DNA of 38,215 nt from Acidovorax sp. (GCF_022763525.1 NZ_JALEGG010000239.1:1-38215); one strand, 5' to 3'. Numbered from the stretch's first letter, positions 7,670 to 15,379 are shown. Program-made: numbers and translations. The notes: a model not told the origin generated them from the letters alone.

Positions 7670-9114
7670 TGCTGTACATCTCCACGCGCGGCCACGCCGA
7701 CCGCAAACACTTCTGCGACATCCTGCTCGAAGGCTTGGCGCCCGACGGCGGCCTGTACCTGCCCGAGCACTACCCCCAGGTGGACGACGCGATGCTCACG
7801 CGTCTGCGCAAGGCCTATCACGAGCAGGGCTACGCCGAGCTGGCGTTCCAGATCCTGTCGCTCTACATCGACGACATCCCTGCCGCCGACCTCAAGGCCC
7901 TGTGCGCCAAGACGTACACCGCCGAGGTGTTCGGCACTGGCGAGATCGTCCCCCTGCGCCACCTCGAAGACGGCCTGTGGCTGGAAGCCCTGTCCAATGG
8001 CCCCACGCTGGCCTTCAAGGACATGGCCATGCAGCTGTTGGGCAATTTGTTCGAGTACGAACTCACACGCCGCGGCGCGGAGCTCAACATCCTGGGCGCC
8101 ACCAGTGGCGATACCGGCAGCGCGGCCGAATACGCCATGCGCGGCAAAAAGGGCATTCGCGTGTTCATGACCAGCCCGCACGGCCGCATGAGCCCCTTCC
8201 AGCAGGCGCAGATGTTCAGCCTGCAGGATGCCAACATCCACAACCTCGCCATCGAGGGCGTGTTCGACGACTGCCAGGACATCGTCAAGGCCGTGAGCAA
8301 CGACCTGGAGTTCAAGCGCAAGCACAAGATCGGCACCGTCAACTCCATCAACTGGGCGCGGCTTCTGGCGCAGGTGGTCTATTACTTTGCCGGCTATGTC
8401 CAGGCGACCGAGACCAATGGTCAAAAGGTCAGCTTCACGGTGCCCTCGGGCAATTTCGGCAACGTGTGCGCCGGCCATGTGGCGCGCATGATGGGCCTGC
8501 CGATTGACAAGCTGGTGGTGGCAACCAACGAGAACGACGTGCTGGATGAGTTCTTCCGCACTGGCGTGTACCGCGTGCGCGGCAGTGCCGACACGCACGA
8601 GACGTCGAGCCCCTCGATGGACATCAGCAAGGCCAGCAACTTCGAGCGTTTTGTATTCGACCTGCTGGGCCGCGACGGTGCCAAGACCAAGGCGTTGTTC
8701 GGAGATGCGCTTTCCACGCAGGGCCAGTTTGACCTGAGCCAGGATCCGCGCTTTGCGCAGGCTGCGGGCCAGTACGGTTTTCTGAGCGGCAAGAGCACCC
8801 ATGCTGATCGCCTGGCCACGATCCGTGACACCCACCAGCGCTATGGCGTCACCATCGACACCCATACGGCCGATGGCGTCAAGGTGGCCCGCGAGCACCG
8901 TGGCGATGGCAGCGTACCCATGATCGTTCTGGAAACCGCGCTGCCCATCAAGTTCGCGCAGACCATCGTCGAAGCACTGGGCCACGCCCCCGAGCGGCCG
9001 GCCAAGTTCGAAGGCATTGAAGACCTGCCCAAGCGTGTGCAGGTCATGCCTGCCGACCTCGATCTGGTCAAGGCCTATATCGCGCGCCACTGCGCAACCG
9101 CGGCGCAGGGGTAG
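7669..9114 (+). CDS. thrC: Threonine synthase
   Basis: A 481-residue fold-type II PLP enzyme that turns O-phosphohomoserine into threonine. It opens with MLYISTRGHADRKHFCDILLEGLAPDGGLYLPE, typical of the long (class II) threonine synthases. The PLP lysine is Lys117 in GPTLAFKDMAMQLLGN. The phosphate-binding motif LGATSGDTGSAAEYA and the SGNFGNVCAGHVA segment are present. It overlaps the hom stop by one base, so the two genes form one unit that makes threonine from aspartate semialdehyde in two steps plus homoserine kinase, which is not in the window. A copy of the dispersed palindrome follows about 100 bases after the stop. Confidence 0.98.
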   Translation: MLYISTRGHADRKHFCDILLEGLAPDGGLYLPEHYPQVDDAMLTRLRKAYHEQGYAELAFQILSLYIDDIPAADLKALCAKTYTAEVFGTGEIVPLRHLEDGLWLEALSNGPTLAFKDMAMQLLGNLFEYELTRRGAELNILGATSGDTGSAAEYAMRGKKGIRVFMTSPHGRMSPFQQAQMFSLQDANIHNLAIEGVFDDCQDIVKAVSNDLEFKRKHKIGTVNSINWARLLAQVVYYFAGYVQATETNGQKVSFTVPSGNFGNVCAGHVARMMGLPIDKLVVATNENDVLDEFFRTGVYRVRGSADTHETSSPSMDISKASNFERFVFDLLGRDGAKTKALFGDALSTQGQFDLSQDPRFAQAAGQYGFLSGKSTHADRLATIRDTHQRYGVTIDTHTADGVKVAREHRGDGSVPMIVLETALPIKFAQTIVEALGHAPERPAKFEGIEDLPKRVQVMPADLDLVKAYIARHCATAAQG

Positions 9115-9210
9115 CTGACGGAAGAAGCCCTCTGGCACTGGGCGTTGCCCCGCCCGTCAATGCCCCCGGAGCCGGCGCACAGGGGCCGGCACTGGGCTGG
9201 GGCTTGGGAC

Positions 9211-9263
9211 TTGCAAAAAATGCCCCTGGCGCTTATCTGGTAAGCGTCAGAAGCTATAAATAG
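9211..9263. repeat. Dispersed palindromic repeat, copy B (decayed)
   Basis: An A-rich left edge, a core hairpin CGCTTA-TCTGG-TAAGCG (9230-9246), and a right edge AAGCTATAAATAG. The plan matches copy A with many substitutions. It sits between thrC and mobB and may end thrC transcription. Confidence 0.55.
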
Positions 9264-9301
9264 CGTAGCAAATACGAGCGTAGCGAATCAAGGAGCTGGG
9301 G

Positions 9302-9865
9302 ATGAAGGTAGTAGGTTTTGCCGGCTTTTCCGGCAGTGGCAAGACCACGCTGGTCGAGCAGCTGATTCCCGAGCTGCGGTTGCGGGGCCTGCGCGTGTCG
9401 GTGGTCAAGCATGCGCACCACAGCTTCGACATCGACCACCCCGGCAAGGACACCTACCGCCACCGCGAAGCTGGTGCCTTCGAAGTCGTGGCCGCGTCGG
9501 ACAAGCGCCTCATGCTTGTGCGCGAATTCGAGCGCCCTGCCGCGCTCACCGTGCACCACCTGTTGGCCGAGCTGTACCAGGGCGTGGACTGGGTGCTGGT
9601 CGAGGGCTTCAAGGACAGCGACCTGCTCAAGATCGAGGTGTGGCGCGCCCCTGAAGCAGGGCAGGCGGCCAAGCCCGTGCGCTATCCCGAGGACGATTTT
9701 GTGGTGGCCGTGGCCACCGATGCGCCGCAGCAGCTTCCCGAGCCCACGCAGCTGCCGGTGCTGGACCTCAACCAGCCGGCGCAGGTGGTGGACTGGCTGC
9801 TCGAATACGCCCATCGCTTTGAATACAACTGGGAGCTGCATGGCGGACTGCTGCCGTCCGCTTAG
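9302..9865 (+). CDS. mobB: Molybdopterin-guanine dinucleotide biosynthesis protein MobB
   Basis: A 187-residue P-loop GTPase, the adaptor of molybdenum cofactor (bis-MGD) synthesis. It begins MKVVGFAGFSGSGKTTLVEQ, so the Walker A motif is at residues ~8-16. SVVKHAHHSFDIDHPGKDTYRHREAGA and DWVLVEGFKD are the typical MobB segments after it. The ATG is preceded by AAGGAGCTGGGG, a good ribosome binding site. moeA follows after 54 bases, so the two probably share a transcript. No mobA lies nearby. Confidence 0.95.
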   Translation: MKVVGFAGFSGSGKTTLVEQLIPELRLRGLRVSVVKHAHHSFDIDHPGKDTYRHREAGAFEVVAASDKRLMLVREFERPAALTVHHLLAELYQGVDWVLVEGFKDSDLLKIEVWRAPEAGQAAKPVRYPEDDFVVAVATDAPQQLPEPTQLPVLDLNQPAQVVDWLLEYAHRFEYNWELHGGLLPSA

Positions 9866-9919
9866 CGGGCACATCCTCCGTTGCGTGCCCTGCCTACAGC
9901 CCTTGCCCCACCCTTCCGC

Positions 9920-11149
9920 ATGAGCATGAAGAAACAGCCCCTCAAGCCCCTGGACGACGCCCTCGCCGAGCTGCTGGCCCATGCCGCGCCGCTGCCGGGC
10001 ACCGACACGGTGGCCACCTTTGACGCCGACGGCCGCGTGCTGGCACAGGACTGCACCTCGGCCCTGCACGTGCCCCCGCAGGACAACAGCTCCATGGACG
10101 GCTACGCCGTGCGCTGCGCCGATGTGGCCGCGCCGGGCACCGTTTTGCCCGTGTCGCAGCGCATTGCCGCGGGCAGCGCGGGCGAGCCGCTGACCCCTGG
10201 CACGGCCGCGCGCATCTTCACCGGTGCGCCCGTGCCCCCCGGCGCCAATGCCATCCTGATGCAGGAGGACTGCGAGGCGGTGGAGCCGGGCAGCGTGCGC
10301 ATTCACGCCGTGCCCCAGCCGGGCCAGTGGATCCGCCGCGCGGGCGAAGACATCACCCGTGGCGCCGTGGTGCTGGCTACCGGCACGCGCCTGTCCCCCG
10401 CCGAGCTGGGCCTGGCCGCCAGCATTGGCCTGCACCAGCTGCCCGTGGCACGTCGCCCGCGCGTGGCGTTGTTTTCCACCGGCGACGAACTGGTCATGCC
10501 CGGTGAAGTGCCGCCCGATCAGATGCGGCCCGGCGCCATCTACAACAGCAACCGCTTCTTTTTGCGCGCCATGCTGCTGCGCCTGGGCTGCGAGGTGACG
10601 GACTTCGGCATCGTGCCCGACCGGCGCGAGGCCACCATCGCCGCGCTGCGCGACGCCAGCAGCGCGCACGACCTGATCCTGACCAGCGGCGGCGTGAGCG
10701 TGGGCGAGGAAGACCACATCAAGCCCGCCGTCGAGTCGCTGGGCCGGCTGGACCTGTGGCAGATCGCCATGAAGCCCGGCAAGCCGTTTGCCTACGGCAC
10801 GGTGGGCAGTACCCACTTCGTGGGCCTGCCGGGCAACCCGGTGTCGAGCTTCCTGACCTTCGCGCTCTTGGTGCGGCCCTTCGTGCTGCGCCTGCAAGGG
10901 GTGCAGGAGGTTGCTCCCAAATCAATAGCTGTCACCGCACGATTTGATTGGCCTAGAGCCGATAAACGCCGTGAATTTCTGCGCGTGCGGCGCCATCCAC
11001 AAAGAGGCCTGGAGCTGTTCAGCAACCAAAGCTCGGGCGTGCTCACATCCGCCGCCTGGGGTGACGGCGTGGTGGACAACCCGGCCGGCCAGACCATCGC
11101 GGCGGGTGACACCGTGCAGTACATCGCCTTCTCGGACCTCCTTTCATGA
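9920..11149 (+). CDS. moeA: Molybdopterin molybdenumtransferase MoeA
   Basis: A 409-residue MoeA, which inserts molybdate into adenylylated molybdopterin. Visible motifs are VPPQDNSSMDGYAVRC, the GTAARIFTGAPVPPGANAILMQED segment, LFSTGDELV, the MPT-binding LILTSGGVSVGEEDH, and KPGKPFAYG followed by LPGNPVSSFLTF. I start at the ATG at 9920; one at 9926 is as plausible, and an upstream start would add an unconvincing Ala-rich stretch. The stop overlaps the moaD start as ATGA. Codons at 10911-10966 (residues ~331-349, start of the C-terminal domain) are AT-richer than the rest and resemble the dispersed palindrome. Confidence 0.96.
   Translation: MSMKKQPLKPLDDALAELLAHAAPLPGTDTVATFDADGRVLAQDCTSALHVPPQDNSSMDGYAVRCADVAAPGTVLPVSQRIAAGSAGEPLTPGTAARIFTGAPVPPGANAILMQEDCEAVEPGSVRIHAVPQPGQWIRRAGEDITRGAVVLATGTRLSPAELGLAASIGLHQLPVARRPRVALFSTGDELVMPGEVPPDQMRPGAIYNSNRFFLRAMLLRLGCEVTDFGIVPDRREATIAALRDASSAHDLILTSGGVSVGEEDHIKPAVESLGRLDLWQIAMKPGKPFAYGTVGSTHFVGLPGNPVSSFLTFALLVRPFVLRLQGVQEVAPKSIAVTARFDWPRADKRREFLRVRRHPQRGLELFSNQSSGVLTSAAWGDGVVDNPAGQTIAAGDTVQYIAFSDLLS
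10911..10966. repeat. Repeat-like segment inside moeA (copy F, decayed)
   Basis: The stretch CCCAAATCAATAGCTGTCA followed by CGATTTGATTGG and CCTAGAGCC has the layout of the dispersed palindrome but poor internal pairing. It is read in frame as the linker before the moeA C-terminal domain. Chance resemblance is possible. Confidence 0.4.
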
Positions 11150-11397
11150 AGATCACCGTCCGCTACTTCGCCTCCATCCGCGAGGCCATCGGCCAGGGCA
11201 GCGAGGCACTGGACACCAGCGCCGCCACCCTGGGTGCGCTGCGCGACGAACTCATCGCCCGTGGCGGTGCGCATGCCACCAGCCTGGCGCGCGGCAAGGC
11301 GGTGCGCATGGCGCTCAACCAGACCCTGAGTGACGAATCCGCCACCCTGGCCGATGGGGCCGAGGTGGCGTTCTTCCCGCCGGTTACGGGCGGCTGA
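11146..11397 (+). CDS. moaD: Molybdopterin synthase small subunit MoaD
   Basis: An 83-residue ubiquitin-fold sulfur carrier, the small subunit of molybdopterin synthase. It starts MKITVRYFASIREAIGQGSE and ends in the diagnostic VAFFPPVTGG; the terminal Gly-Gly is the site of thiocarboxylate formation. The start overlaps the moeA stop by four bases (ATGA), which points to coupled translation. Its 3' end overlaps the end of the minus-strand dapA-like gene by 14 bases. Its partner moaE is 3 kb downstream, behind a minus-strand block. Confidence 0.96.
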   Translation: MKITVRYFASIREAIGQGSEALDTSAATLGALRDELIARGGAHATSLARGKAVRMALNQTLSDESATLADGAEVAFFPPVTGG

Positions 11398-12298
11398 CTT
11401 CCGCCCCGGCCTGCAGGCGCTGCAGGCTCTGAATCAGCGCTTCGGAGGCCGGCATCATCGGCGCCCGCAATTCGTTGCGCATCCATCCCGCCTGCGCCAG
11501 CACGGCCTTGAGCGGGGCCGGGTTGGGCTCGGCAAAACACATCTCCACCCAGGGCAACAGGGCCTGCCACACACGGCGGGCCTCGGCCAGTTGCCCCCCA
11601 CGCAGCAGCGCCATCAGCTCCACGAATTCCGGTGGCCGCCAATGCGCGCTGGCGGCGATGGCGCCCGTGCCGCCCAGGGTCAGGGTGGCGAACATCTGCG
11701 CGTCCTCGCCCGCCAGCACGGCCAGGCGGCCATCGGCGATCAGCGCCTGCGTCTTGGCCGGGCTGCCGCCGCAGTCCTTGATGGCGCGGATGCGCGGATG
11801 GGCCGCCAACGCCAGCAGCGTCTCGGTGGTCAGCGTGGCGCCCGTGCGGTAGGGGATGTCGTAAATGACGAGCGGCACCTGGCTCGCATCGGCCAGCGTG
11901 CGGAACCAGTGCAGCAGGCCGTCCTGCCCCGGACGGATGTAGTGTGGCGCGGGCACCAGCAGCCCAGCCAGCGGGTAGCGCGCCAGCGTCTGCACCCACT
12001 CCACCGTCTGCCCCAGGTGGTAGCCCGACAGGCCCATCACCACCGGCAGCCCCTGGGCAGCGCCGAGCACCGTTTCCAGCACAGCCAGTTGCTCAGACTT
12101 GTCCAGCGCCGCCGCTTCGCCGGTGGAGCCGCAGGCGACGAAGCCCGAAACGCCCTGCTGCGCGAGCCGGGCGGTCATGGCCGCCAGGGCCGCGTGGTCG
12201 ATGGCGCCGTCACGGAAGGGCGTGACGAGGGGAATCCAGAGCCCGCTGAAGACGGTTTCAACGGCGGCGTTGGCGGACTGCGAGAAAGAAGAAGGCAT
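11384..12298 (-). CDS. dapA: Dihydrodipicolinate synthase (DapA) family protein
   Basis: A 304-residue TIM-barrel lyase of the DapA/N-acetylneuraminate lyase family. It has the pyruvate-binding GSTGEAAAL, the tyrosine and arginine motif IYDIPYRTG, the Schiff-base lysine in RAIKDCGGSP, and a C-terminal FAEPNPAPLK segment that aligns with true DapA. These residues favour condensation of pyruvate with aspartate semialdehyde (lysine branch). However, Ser replaces the first Thr of GTTGE and the barrel entry reads FSGLWIPLVTPF, so it may be a paralogue with another aldehyde substrate. I start at the ATG (complement 12296-12298), with TGGAG eight bases before it. It is tail-to-tail with moaD, overlapping by 14 bases. 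Confidence 0.85.
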   Translation of the reverse strand: MPSSFSQSANAAVETVFSGLWIPLVTPFRDGAIDHAALAAMTARLAQQGVSGFVACGSTGEAAALDKSEQLAVLETVLGAAQGLPVVMGLSGYHLGQTVEWVQTLARYPLAGLLVPAPHYIRPGQDGLLHWFRTLADASQVPLVIYDIPYRTGATLTTETLLALAAHPRIRAIKDCGGSPAKTQALIADGRLAVLAGEDAQMFATLTLGGTGAIAASAHWRPPEFVELMALLRGGQLAEARRVWQALLPWVEMCFAEPNPAPLKAVLAQAGWMRNELRAPMMPASEALIQSLQRLQAGAEVSRP

Positions 12299-12395
12299 GC
12301 GAAACACTCCATGGAGATTCGACCGCAAGGAAGAACCGTCCAGGGTGCGCGCGCGGAAAACCAGGAATCAAAAAAAAGAAGGTTTTTGTGCCAAG

Positions 12396-12423
12396 GGTTC
12401 CGTCGCTCATCCGGGACGGAACC
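12396..12423 (-). other. Hairpin in the dapA-like gene leader
   Basis: A perfect 9-bp inverted repeat (GGTTCCGTC / GACGGAACC) with a 10-base loop, upstream of the dapA-like gene. On the minus strand a T-rich stretch (CTTCTTTTTTTT) begins about 15 bases after the stem, too far for a standard terminator. It could end the upstream three-gene unit or act as a leader structure. The rest of the 12299-12557 gap shows no gene. Confidence 0.4.
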
Positions 12424-12557
12424 ACGCAGCTCCGGTCAGATGAGCTGGGGTTTTTTGGCTTTGGTGGTGATGCCCGCGCACTGCAACGCCGCCGCCGGTG
12501 GGGCGGTCAGGGCGATGGGGGCGTGCGTGGGCATGCGGCGCAGTATAGCTAAGCGCC

Positions 12558-12896
12558 TCAGGCGCCCTCTGAGGACTGTGGCGTGGGAGGCACGAGTTCG
12601 GGGCAAGGCCAGTTCAGCAGTTCGGCCAGGCGGGTGGTGATCCACGTGGCTTCGGGCACCGGCATGCCCGACTCGGCTGCGCACAGCCCGGCATGGATGC
12701 GCCGCAGGATCTCGGCTTCGGACGGGGCCTGCACGTGGTAGAGCGTCTGCGCCTGTTCCACCAAGTGGCCGGCGAGGTCTTCGCACAGCTCGTAGCGGGT
12801 TCGCACGGTGTCGGCGCTCTCTGTGAGCCGGCCGCGGGCGTCGGAGTACACGGCCATGAAGGATGGCGGCACGTGGATCTGGTTGTCGTCGTACAT
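12558..12896 (-). CDS. Small conserved protein of unknown function
   Basis: About 112 residues, beginning MYDDNQIHVPPSFMAVYSDARGR and continuing RYELCEDLAGHLVEQAQTLYH and EILRRIHAGLCA to a Pro-rich end. I recall similar Comamonadaceae proteins annotated loosely as ATPase with chaperone activity, but no Walker motif is present here, so I give no function. The start at 12896 leaves a 16-base gap after the preceding gene; a longer frame beginning at 12968 would overlap that gene and adds low-complexity residues. It is the last of three minus-strand genes (14069-12558). A short hairpin (GGCGCC TGA GGCGC) overlaps its stop codon. Confidence 0.7.
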   Translation of the reverse strand: MYDDNQIHVPPSFMAVYSDARGRLTESADTVRTRYELCEDLAGHLVEQAQTLYHVQAPSEAEILRRIHAGLCAAESGMPVPEATWITTRLAELLNWPCPELVPPTPQSSEGA

Positions 12897-12912
12897 GGGT
12901 TCTCGGATGGGA

Positions 12913-13794
12913 TCAGCGGCGGGCATGTGGCTGTGGGCCGCGGTCGGCCGCCTGGGCGGCTTCGGCAAACCAGCCCAGCAGGTGCTGCAGCCAGTGGCGC
13001 AGGTCGGCTTCGAAGCGGGGCGTCAGCGCCACCAGGCCTCGGCGCCCGTCCTGCGTGAGCAGGCCCTCGGCCGTGGCGTCATTGACCAGGTTGCGCACGT
13101 GCGAGTGCGAAAAGCCCAGGCGCTCGGCCAGTTCCTGCGCGCGCAGCGGAAACAGCGGCGCCGGGCCGCCGCCCGCACGGGCCGTGGTGGTGCGGCAGTG
13201 TTCGCGCAGCAGCAGCATGGCCACGCGCCCGCCGCCCTCGCGCTGGTCGAACCAGTCCCAACCGCCAAAGCGGCCGCGGTGTGCGGCCAGGCGGTCCAGG
13301 ATGATGTCGGCCCGGCACAGAAAGGATTCGAAGTAGTCGGCATCCGCCCCCAGCCACGCCGCGTGGCCGTGGGCCAGCACGCCCAGGGCCTCGGCGCACT
13401 GCAGGTGGTGGACCACCCAGGTGCGCAGCCCGTCCAGCAGCCGCGGGCCGGGCACCAGGTAGCGCACGCGGCGGTCCGCCGCATCGGGCTCGGCGCTGAC
13501 CATGCCGGCCAGCCGCAGCACGGCAAAGAACGTGGCCAGCGTGCGGCCGCCGCTGCCCGCCTGGCGCTGCAGCAAGGCGAGGGTCGGGCGGGGTGCGCCT
13601 TCGCGCTGCCACTGGAAGTGCTGCACCACCAGCCGCCCAGCAGCATGGGACTGCAGCGCGCGGCCGAAGATCTTGTTGATAAGCCGCTCGTTCCAGTGCA
13701 GCCGCAGGATGCCGTGGCAGTAGGCTTCCACCGCCTCGGTGTAGGCGTCGGGCGCCTGCGACTCCAGCGGGTGGAACGATTCCTCGAAATCCAT
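12913..13794 (-). CDS. Unknown protein with C-terminal winged-helix-like segment
   Basis: A 293-residue protein I do not recognise as a named family. The N-terminal part (AVEAYCHGILRLHWNERLINKIFGRALQSH) and middle are probably helical. Residues ~90-120 (LATFFAVLRLAGMVSAEPDAADRRVRYLVPG) could be one winged-helix unit. Residues ~235-270 (RAQELAERLGFSHSHVRNLVNDATAEGLL, then GRRGLVALTP) look clearly like a MarR-like winged helix with helix-turn-helix and wing. It may be a DNA-binding regulator with two such units. It starts 20 bases after the stop of the gene before it and is followed closely by the gene at 12558, so the three are likely co-transcribed. Confidence 0.75.
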   Translation of the reverse strand: MDFEESFHPLESQAPDAYTEAVEAYCHGILRLHWNERLINKIFGRALQSHAAGRLVVQHFQWQREGAPRPTLALLQRQAGSGGRTLATFFAVLRLAGMVSAEPDAADRRVRYLVPGPRLLDGLRTWVVHHLQCAEALGVLAHGHAAWLGADADYFESFLCRADIILDRLAAHRGRFGGWDWFDQREGGGRVAMLLLREHCRTTTARAGGGPAPLFPLRAQELAERLGFSHSHVRNLVNDATAEGLLTQDGRRGLVALTPRFEADLRHWLQHLLGWFAEAAQAADRGPQPHARR

Positions 13795-13814
13795 GGACCG
13801 GTGCGCTGGGTGGA

Positions 13815-14069
13815 TCAGTCGGGCGTGAACAAACGCTCAAACCGCGCCTGGTCTGCCGCCAGCTCGAACGTCACGACCTGCCCCATCTTCATATCGGCCA
13901 GGCGGCAGGCTGCAAACAGCGTGGTCTTGCCTGCCAGGTCCATCACGGCGAGGTCGATGATGGCGTAGGGGTAGGGCACGAACACCTGGTGCGCAAACAC
14001 ATCCTTGGTAGCGTTGCGCGGCGAGGGGTAGAGCTTGTACAGCTCGGTCTGAATGGTTTGGGTGGCCAT
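13815..14069 (-). CDS. Small protein of unknown function
   Basis: An 84-residue protein (MATQTIQTELYKLYPSPRN, then VFVPYPYAIIDLAVMDLAGKTTLFAACRLADMKMGQVVTFEL). It has no signal peptide or membrane segment and looks like a small beta-rich cytoplasmic domain. I do not recognise the family. It is the first gene of the minus-strand set that ends at 12558 and diverges from the short plus-strand gene at 14170, with a 100-base intergenic region that should hold both promoters. Another frame covers part of it but lacks coherent sequence. Confidence 0.7.
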   Translation of the reverse strand: MATQTIQTELYKLYPSPRNATKDVFAHQVFVPYPYAIIDLAVMDLAGKTTLFAACRLADMKMGQVVTFELAADQARFERLFTPD

Positions 14070-14169
14070 GGGCGGATGTCTGGAAAAGGGCGCTGCACGC
14101 TACAGAGCGGGTACAGTGCTGCCGGATTGGATCGCATCGTACAGACAAAGTTTTTTGCCCCTTCGTTCT

Positions 14170-14409
14170 ATGGCACGCAACCCCAAAAACAAAAGTGAAT
14201 GGCCCGCCAAGGTACTGGCCCTGGTGCGGGGGGGCAACATCCCGGCCGCCGTGGCGCAGATAAAGGTGGCGCCCACCGTAGGCGACATTACCCGGCTGCA
14301 GACCCTGCTGGCCGAACTGCCCTCCACGCCTGCGTTGGTGCAGCTGAACAAGGTGGTGGAAGAAGAGCGCGCCCTGCTGGCCGCACCGCGCCTGCACCGT
14401 GCGCCCTGA
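14170..14409 (+). CDS. Small basic protein of unknown function upstream of moaE
   Basis: A 79-residue protein starting MARNPKNKSEWPAKVLALVRGG and ending LVQLNKVVEEERALLAAPRLHRAP. It is predicted helical and slightly basic, with no transmembrane segment. The ATG at 14170 fits better than upstream starts, which add an unconvincing region. It ends 36 bases before moaE, so the two are probably co-transcribed. The segment AAVAQIKVAPTVGDITRLQTLL suggests a real conserved small domain, but I cannot name it. Confidence 0.65.
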   Translation: MARNPKNKSEWPAKVLALVRGGNIPAAVAQIKVAPTVGDITRLQTLLAELPSTPALVQLNKVVEEERALLAAPRLHRAP

Positions 14410-14445
14410 TCGTTGTTCTGCATCCAGCCCGCCTTCATCGCCGCC

Positions 14446-14922
14446 ATGACCCTCCCCCGCGTTTCCATCCAGACCGAAGACTTTGACCTCAGCGCCGAAG
14501 TCGCCGCCCTGCGCCGCGAGAACAAGGGTGTGGGCGCCGTGTGCAGCTTTGTCGGCACCGTGCGCGACCGCAACGAGGGCGATGCCGTCTCGTCCATGGA
14601 GCTGGAGCACTACCCCGGCATGACCGAAAAATCCATCGAGGCCATGGTGGACGAGGCGTTCGCCCGCTTCGACATCTTTGGCGCGCGGGTGATCCACCGC
14701 GTGGGGCTGCTGCAGCCGCTCGATCAGATCGTGCTGGTGGCCGTGACCAGCGCGCACCGTGGGCAAAGCTTCCAGGCCTGCGAGTTTTTGATGGACTACC
14801 TCAAGACCCAGGCCCCGTTCTGGAAGAAAGAGCAGACCGCCCAGGGCGCCCGCTGGGTGGACGCCCGCGTGAGCGACGATGCGGCGCTGGCGCGCTGGGG
14901 CATCACGGCGCGCAACGCCTGA
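14446..14922 (+). CDS. moaE: Molybdopterin synthase catalytic subunit MoaE
   Basis: A 158-residue MoaE, the large subunit that transfers sulfur from MoaD thiocarboxylate to precursor Z (cPMP). Motifs are GAVCSFVGTVRDRNEGD, MELEHYPGMTEKSIE, VIHRVGLLQPLDQIVLVAVTSAHR, and the catalytic lysine region APFWKKEQTAQGARWVDAR. I start at the ATG at 14446; an upstream in-frame ATG at 14413 adds residues that do not fit the family. It is separated from moeA-moaD by 3 kb that includes a minus-strand block, which breaks the usual moeA-moaD-moaE run. Confidence 0.96.
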   Translation: MTLPRVSIQTEDFDLSAEVAALRRENKGVGAVCSFVGTVRDRNEGDAVSSMELEHYPGMTEKSIEAMVDEAFARFDIFGARVIHRVGLLQPLDQIVLVAVTSAHRGQSFQACEFLMDYLKTQAPFWKKEQTAQGARWVDARVSDDAALARWGITARNA

Positions 14923-15018
14923 CGGCTTTTCGCGGCCCCGCCAAAGGGTGAGGGCCAGATCCGTGCAAACTTTGGACGTGGCCGGTGTGCGTGGCGGTGA
15001 CCTTCCCCTAGCGTGGCC

Positions 15019-15263
15019 GGGCTCACGCTCAAGAAATACGGGTCCACACCCGCCAGTCCTGCGGCCAGCCGAGGTGACCGACGGCGGCCTGGGCGACGAT
15101 AGCTGTGGTGCCCTGGACGGCGTCATCAACGACCCCGTGGTGCCCCGTGCCGGCGGGCCCCGGCGGTGGGAATCCCTGCGCTGTCGCTTGGCGCTTTGGC
15201 GGGGCTGTCGCTGCTGCTGGCGGGTCTGGCGGTGTGGTAGCAGAGGCGGCGGGGGCGGGATAA
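15019..15263 (+). pseudogene. Remnant of a surface protein (choice-of-anchor U / IPTL-CTERM-like tail)
   Basis: This 511-base gap after moaE holds pieces of one decayed gene. In one frame 15019-15060 reads GLTLKKYGSTPASP. In the next frame 15071 onward reads EVTDGGLGDDSCGALDGVIN followed by DPVV. Back in the first frame, 15172-15237 reads IPALSLGALAGLSLLLAGLA then VW, a stop codon (TAG, 15238), and QRRRGRD. This order, KYGPTPA, TDGGLGDD..DGVI.DP and an IPTL-type hydrophobic helix with Arg cluster, is that of choice-of-anchor U proteins with an IPTL-CTERM sorting signal. At least one frameshift, one internal deletion and one nonsense codon are needed. No 5' part is visible. Confidence 0.65.
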
Positions 15264-15267
15264 ATTC

Positions 15268-15329
15268 AATAAAAATAGGCTGTAGCGCATATCCATCAAG
15301 CGCTGATAGCTATCGAAATGATAGCTTTT
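15268..15329. repeat. Dispersed palindromic repeat, copy C
   Basis: AAAAATAGGCTGTAGCGC...AAGCGCTGATAGCTAT, followed by a second ATGATAGCTTTT. The core AGCGC/GCGCT arms pair around an ~11-base loop. It lies directly after the surface-protein remnant and before the clpB promoter. Confidence 0.6.
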
Positions 15330-15379
15330 GTCTGCTTTGGGCGGGCGCGTGATCCTGTGGATAAGTTGATCCAGCCCGG

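Noticed and set aside
7408-9138. 576-codon minus-strand frame opposite thrC
   Set aside because: thrC is certain; shadow frame.
12808-13968. 386-codon plus-strand frame opposite the three-gene unit
   Set aside because: It lacks domains and has shadow composition, whereas the minus-strand frames are spaced like an operon.
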